Below, piece by piece: positions 58,944-64,000 of a stretch of 64,000 nucleotides of DNA (positions within the stretch are counted from its first letter, which is position 1; the number at the start of each line of letters is the position of its first letter). A program made the position numbers and the translations under genes. This DNA comes from Zelopaecilomyces penicillatus. Its lineage: Eukaryota; Ascomycota; Sordariomycetes; Hypocreales; Pseudodiploosporaceae. The notes beneath the pieces are model-generated. The model did no database searches, was not told the origin of the DNA, and saw only the letters and a list, made by a program, of their open reading frames with translations. The stretch is taken from assembly GCA_005765155.1 (NCBI GenBank), contig VCCP01000004.1:372001-436000 (forward strand). Reading direction: 5' to 3'.

Positions 58944-60949
58944 TCACACAGTCGGCTTCTGCTTCTTCACAACAACATCTACACTCCCCCCATCCACCCT
59001 CCGCTTCTCTCCCGCCACCATACTCTCATCCACAATTCCCACCTTTCTTTCTTCATCTTCATCTTCCTCCTCCATCTTAACATCCTCCTCATACTCCCCC
59101 ATTATCTCAACCTGTCCCGCCGGCGGAAACACCGTCCTCCAAGACCCATTCAACACTTTCTCATTATCCCCATACAACCCCACCGAATACGCATTCTTCA
59201 TCGCCGCCATACACACATCGCGCCGCTTCGCAAAGTCAAACATCGGCTTCGGATACGTTGCCCCCTCTCCTCCGCTGCTCCCACCACTACTACTCATACT
59301 CCCGAGCGCCTCCTCGCTGGCTTTCGTCATCGCCAATACACGCACGCCCGCCTTCTTCTGGTCCACGATCGGCGCTTTCCACGGCTCGTAGATGAATTTC
59401 GCATCAAGCCGCGCGAGCTCTGGCACATATCTTCGGACGAAATCCCCGTTTTTATCCCATTTTTGGCCAAACGCGATTGGGCTGTAGCACCGGTGGTATT
59501 GGTGAAAGAACGCGACACAAGCGAGCCACTGCCAGTTGCCGATATTGCAGGCCGGCTCATGATCAATGAGCCATTCTTCAAAAACCTCTGCACCGCGCTC
59601 CCAATCGATATAGCAACCGCCTCTCGTGAGAAAGCATGCCACACTATGTCGCCCTAAATGGTGTATCCAACCTTCCTGTCTAAGCTGCCTCATCAGCGCG
59701 TCGATCCAAGGGAATCCCGTCATTCCAAACTTCCACCGCCGAAACCACGTCTCAGCGACCGCGTCATCAGTGTGGTAATCTCCAGTGATCATCCCTGTTG
59801 TTGGATCGCGCTTCGATGGTAAATGCCATGGGATGAAGCGGCAGTATGGATTCATCGCCATTTGGGCAAAGCCCTCGCCGAGAGCTGCCTGTGCGGCAAA
59901 ATACATATCGCGGAAGAGGATCTGACCATGTAAACTTTCTGGTGGCATGGAGAACCCACTGCCGCAAGTATCCAACACCTCTTGTACCCGCCAGTAGAGT
60001 AAACGCACAGATAATGCTCCAAAATGGAAGAACGGTGACAACAGTGTTGTAGACTGCGGTTCGAATTGGGCCGGGCTGGTTTCTGGTTTCCTAAACTTTG
60101 CCACATGCGTCTTATTTTGCATCAACTTCTCCAGTCTCTCCAAAGCTATGCTTTCGCCACCCTTATGTGGAGCTGTTGCAGCTGGGAATCCCAGCTCCTC
60201 CATGGTTTCAATTGCGAAATCACCTTGAGGGCCAGAAATGCTCATGTATCCAGTATCGTTTCCAGATCTCTGGTCGGCGTTGAAATCAGGCTTCGCATCC
60301 GGAGAATCACCCTCAAAATCAACGGGCATCTCCCCCGGATCTGGCAGACTATTTGGTGCCAACAGCGGCTTAGCTATTCGCCCAAGCTTTTTGCCTGCAT
60401 TTTGCAACTGCGTAGTCGACATGGTGGGCTTCCCGCCATTCGCCCTGACGATTTCGTCGCTGTCCCAGAGCGTCCTCCCCGACCGCACAATAACCTCCAC
60501 GCCTGCGGCCAGCGCTGCCTGAATCACGACTTCATCGCGCGAGCGGCCATACGCATCCGTGTCCTTTTCAAAAACTAGGTGCGTTGGCTTCCAGGCTTTG
60601 AACAGCTTGGGGAACAGCGTCTGCGGACCCTCTCGCAGTACGAAGAGCTTGGATTTGGCATTCAAGTTTGCGATTGACTTGGAGAGATCATTCTGGCAGT
60701 CTAGTCTATGGGGTTGATCAGTTTCTGTACTCGCAATAGGAGGGAAAGGGTAGAACTAGGCGAATCCCATTTTGCATACAAGAATTGCCATCTGTTGAGT
60801 CCGCCTCGAGCCTTGTAGACATAATGAGGGTCCCAGGTAAAGATGGGCCAAAAGACGTCTGGGTCCAGATCTAGGGCCGCTCGCAGTGCCGGGGAATCAT
60901 GGAGACGCAGATCCGTCCTGAACCAGTATATGACTCGAGGTTTCGCCAT
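58944..60949 (-). CDS. (6-4) photolyase / animal-type cryptochrome
   Basis: FAD flavoprotein that repairs UV-induced (6-4) photoproducts with blue light and may signal light. Exons 60949-60780 and 60705-58944 (minus) give 643 aa. The photolyase N-terminal domain begins VIYWFRTDLRLHDSPAL. The FAD domain has FFHFGALSVR, ILFRDMYF, CRFIPWHLP, FGMTGFPWIDALMRQLRQEGW and HHLGRHSVACFLTRGG. His406 and His410 sit at the two histidines needed for (6-4) repair. NIGNWQWLACVAFF and CYSPIAFGQKWDKNGDF complete the core. A tail of about 100 residues past the core is acidic, then basic (GEKRRV, VKKQK), a likely nuclear localisation signal, as in fungal CRY1-type enzymes. ATG 60949 fits the domain start; no in-frame ATG lies upstream. 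Confidence 0.95.
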
Positions 60950-62487
60950 GGCTCTATGTTTATCCGTATCGTACAAGTATATCGAGCCGTCGTTGCTGTG
61001 CGCACTTCATTGTTTCACGTTTCTGTTGCGTTTAGGCGGTGACAAGGAGGGACATGCATGATGTCACCACTCTGGCCTGGGGCAGAACAGTGTGCATCAT
61101 GAACCGCAAGTGCTTTTTCTCGAGTTAATAACGAATGCCTGGGACTTTTCATCATGATATTCTCAATTGCAGTACTAGAGGAGCTTAATAACACCAAGAT
61201 GTGGCTCCTTCACCAACACCTTACGGGCCATCATTTGTAGTGTTAGCGAACCTGCGGGGTGTACACCCAATGCACTAACTGGAAGCGGCATACCCTGGAG
61301 CTGCCACACCAACCAGGTGTACAATGCTGATGTTTCCTAATCAGCAGCTCCTAGGTAATCACGGCATCGGGTTGCTCATACCAGGCCTTTCCCTAGCATG
61401 TAGTCTTGATATAATTATTCGTAGTGAGCCGTCTGATCCGGTCCAATGGCAGTGGGGTTGCAAAGCAATTCGTTCGGAAGTCTGATCCACCAGCAAGCAA
61501 GTCCGCCCCAAACACTAGACAGGATACACTGAAAGACCGCGACTAAATGACAAGATGAAGTAGTATGGTATGGGCTAGGTCATATCTTACTCGTGGAAAA
61601 AGGATTCCTTCTTATCTGTCTGCTGAGAATTGACAGACGCTGTCATATCAGAATGGATGAAACGTTTCGTTTCAACACCATCGATGTGTGTGTGTATGTA
61701 ATCGCAACAAACAACGCCAAGACCGGAAGATGCAGACGCCGAGAACTCCCATCGCCGGCAAATACATGTCTGAGCGATCGCCTACATGTACCGAGAAGAG
61801 AGGTTCTATCCCGGTGCCCTTTGATTGGTCTTTGTTGCCCTTAAGCGGCACTTGCAAGTAGGCTCATGGACGCCTGCGATGGCGTGATGCTGCGATTGCA
61901 CTGCTGCTACCCGCCTCTCTGGGGTAAAAGATTGCGCCCGCACATTCCTTCTCCCAGCAGATCAAAATGAAGCCAATTTTAAAATACAAGATCCTCTTCT
62001 TTTTTACTCTGACTGATAAATATTTCCTTCTTTCTTCGACTCTTGCATCGTTTTGTAGCTCAGTCATCCAGGGGAACACACATAGCAAAGCAATATGTCG
62101 TCATTTTAGCCTTGATTCGGCGACGAGCTGCCCACGTCTCCCATTCGTGTATGGAGTGAGACATCAACCCCAATGGCGCGATCGTACATGGTATCTTTGC
62201 CCATACAACACACACACACACACTTAGACATGTTGCTCTCAAATGATTTCACAGTGGGTTCGTTCGCAGGACTGATTTGTGAAACAGGCAAATACGTGCT
62301 TGATGTTGATATCTCGCCCTTGGGATAATGAGCAGGGGGGAGGACATGTAGACCAGAATATTAGTATACATAGTGGGAGGTCTGCCGGCTTGAGACAGAG
62401 GGGTCTTCTCTCGTGTAATCGGTTTAATCTTATTGCTCTGTGTAGTTCTTGTGTATTCAATTAATAACAGGAGAATTATCAGACAAT
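60950..62487. other. Intergenic between divergent genes
   Basis: Shared upstream DNA of the photolyase and the oxalate decarboxylase. A short (CA)n tract lies near 62208-62223. No gene recognised. Confidence 0.5.
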
Positions 62488-64000
62488 ATGAAGGTCGCTC
62501 TTTTATCCGCCGTGGCTCTGTACTTGGCCAGCCATGCTGCTGCCGTCCCACAGCTAGCTCGTCGAGATGGCAAGTTTGCCGAAGGCCTGCCCATCAGCAA
62601 AGATGGAAAGGGAGGTCCAATTGATGGTAAGTCGAGGGATTTCTAATACACGTATATACCTGCAGCTCTCTAACATCATCTTGTAGGAGGAACCAACCAC
62701 GAACTCGATCTGCAAAACCCAAACAACCTCGGCCAACAGTCCACCGACAGCGGCATCGTACCCAACCTGAAATGGAGCTTCTCCGACTCCAAGACGCGCA
62801 TCCTCAAGGGCGGTTGGGTCAGAGAGCAAGTCATCCAGGACTTGCCTCAGAGCCATGATATATCCGGCGCGCAGCAGCACCTCAAGAAGGGAGCTATCCG
62901 AGAGATGCACTGGCACCGAGTTGTAAGTCACCAATTACTTGTGTAAGAGAACAAGGGCTAATTGCTTCAACTGTGTTCAGGCCGAATGGGGTTTTGTATA
63001 TTCTGGCAGCATCAGAATGTCTGCTGTCGACGAAAACGGCGTCTATCAGGTTGCCGATCTCAAGTACGGTGATGTCTGGTACTTCCCCAAGGGTGTGGCA
63101 CACACCGTGCAGGGTCTTGAGGACGAAAACGAGTTTCTTCTGGTCTTTGATGATGGAGACTTTGACAAGATTGGGTAGGGTGGCTTTTCAATTGCGCATA
63201 TATGTCTACAAAAGTATCGACATACTAATACTAACACATCCATAGCACCACCTTCAATATCGACGACTGGATCGCTCATACACCTAAATCCATCCTCGCC
63301 AAAAACTTCGGCGTCGACGAGTCCGTCTTCAACAGCCTCCCCTCGCCGAACCCTTACATTGTCAATGGCACCGTCGGCGACCGCAAGATCATAAACGCAC
63401 CGCCTGAAGCTGCTGGCGACGCGTCCTTTGTCTACCGTACGCTTCAGCACTCACCGGAGAAGATTGGTGGCACTGGTGGCGAGTTTTTCAAGATTGATTC
63501 AACGAATTTCCCTATTAGTAAGACGATTGCGGCGACGTATGTGACGCTCAAGCCGGGTGCGCTGCGGGAGCTACACTGGCATCCGAATGTGAGTTTTTTT
63601 CAACCCTGAATGCCATTTTTTCCTTCTGGTACTGCCTAATTTTGGCATTGTCCTGTAACATTTGCTAATATTTGCAAATTCGTCTGTCAAGGCTGAGGAA
63701 TGGCTGTACTTTCACAAGGGAACCGCTCAGGCTACTGTTTTCATCGGAAGCGGTGCCTCTCGAACCTTTAACTTCCGTTCTGGCGATACTGCCGTCTTCC
63801 CCGATAACTCTGGGTAAGCAAACCTCCCCCAGCATAGTACACAATTAGCAAAAGTACATCATCTAACATACCCCAAGACACTACATCGAAAACACCTCCA
63901 AGACTGAAGACCTTGTGTGGATCGAGATTTACAAGTCCGACCGCGTGGCCGACATCCCGCTCAGCCAATGGCTCGCATTGACTCCTCCCGATATTGTCGC
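62488..64000 (+). CDS. Oxalate decarboxylase, bicupin, secreted (3' end cut by window edge)
   Basis: Splits oxalate to formate and CO2 using manganese. Visible exons 62488-62626, 62687-62922, 62981-63174, 63246-63588, 63692-63813 and 63878 to the edge, about 385 residues; fungal members are commonly about 440-460. A signal peptide (MKVALLSAVALYLASHAAA) is followed by a short propeptide-like stretch. First cupin: H121, H123, E127 (MHWHRVAEW) and H166 (PKGVAHTVQG) are the metal ligands. Second cupin: H300, H302, E307 (LHWHPNAEEW). The HxHx3E then HxHx4E spacing matches known oxalate decarboxylases. It would lower oxalate and raise pH outside the cell. The divergent neighbour is a photolyase with no functional link. 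Confidence 0.94.

Overview
This is a stretch of nuclear genome from a filamentous ascomycete. The evidence is short GT-AG introns (about 55-115 bp) in nearly every gene, Zn2Cys6 regulators, a highly reducing polyketide synthase (HR-PKS), a GH7 cellulase, and a fused PabA-PabB. A Sordariomycete, perhaps of the Hypocreales, fits best, but that placement is inference. All gene models were spliced by eye; frame was checked across every junction by exon arithmetic.

Layout. 1-2.3 kb: 3'-truncated aminodeoxychorismate synthase (-). 6.5-14.5 kb: a four-exon HR-PKS (KS-MAT-DH-MT-ER-KR-ACP, 2628 aa, +), tail to tail with a peroxisomal acyl-CoA oxidase ending in SKL (15.1-17.3 kb, -). 20.3 kb: a small PhnB/VOC-type protein. 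24.9-25.7 kb: a secreted heme-thiolate peroxidase. 31.5-32.8 kb: a GH7 endoglucanase. 33.6-41.1 kb: an accessory-looking block with an unrecognised three-exon gene, a MITE-like inverted repeat, an ankyrin-CorA fusion gene carrying an in-frame TAG, and a divergent CK2alpha-like pseudokinase. 45-56 kb: MFS transporter (+), Zn2Cys6 regulator (-), short-chain dehydrogenase (-) and a second Zn2Cys6 regulator (+). 56.7-58.6 kb: an exon-rich, cysteine-rich putative secreted protein that no long reading frame reveals. 58.9-60.9 kb: a (6-4) photolyase/cryptochrome (-). 62.5 kb to the edge: a secreted bicupin oxalate decarboxylase, cut by the window.

How they may work together. The HR-PKS has no release domain and its only close partner is a peroxisomal beta-oxidation enzyme, which suggests a small metabolite locus that makes or trims a methylated reduced acyl chain. 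The MFS-regulator-SDR-regulator group has regulation, redox and export but no core synthase inside the window. The peroxidase, endoglucanase, oxalate decarboxylase and cysteine-rich protein all carry signal peptides and point to extracellular work on plant or other host material. Several long gene-poor stretches (2.3-6.4, 17.3-20.3, 20.8-24.8, 25.7-31.4 and 41.1-45.0 kb) hold microsatellites and short spurious frames only. No tRNA, rRNA or CRISPR array was seen.
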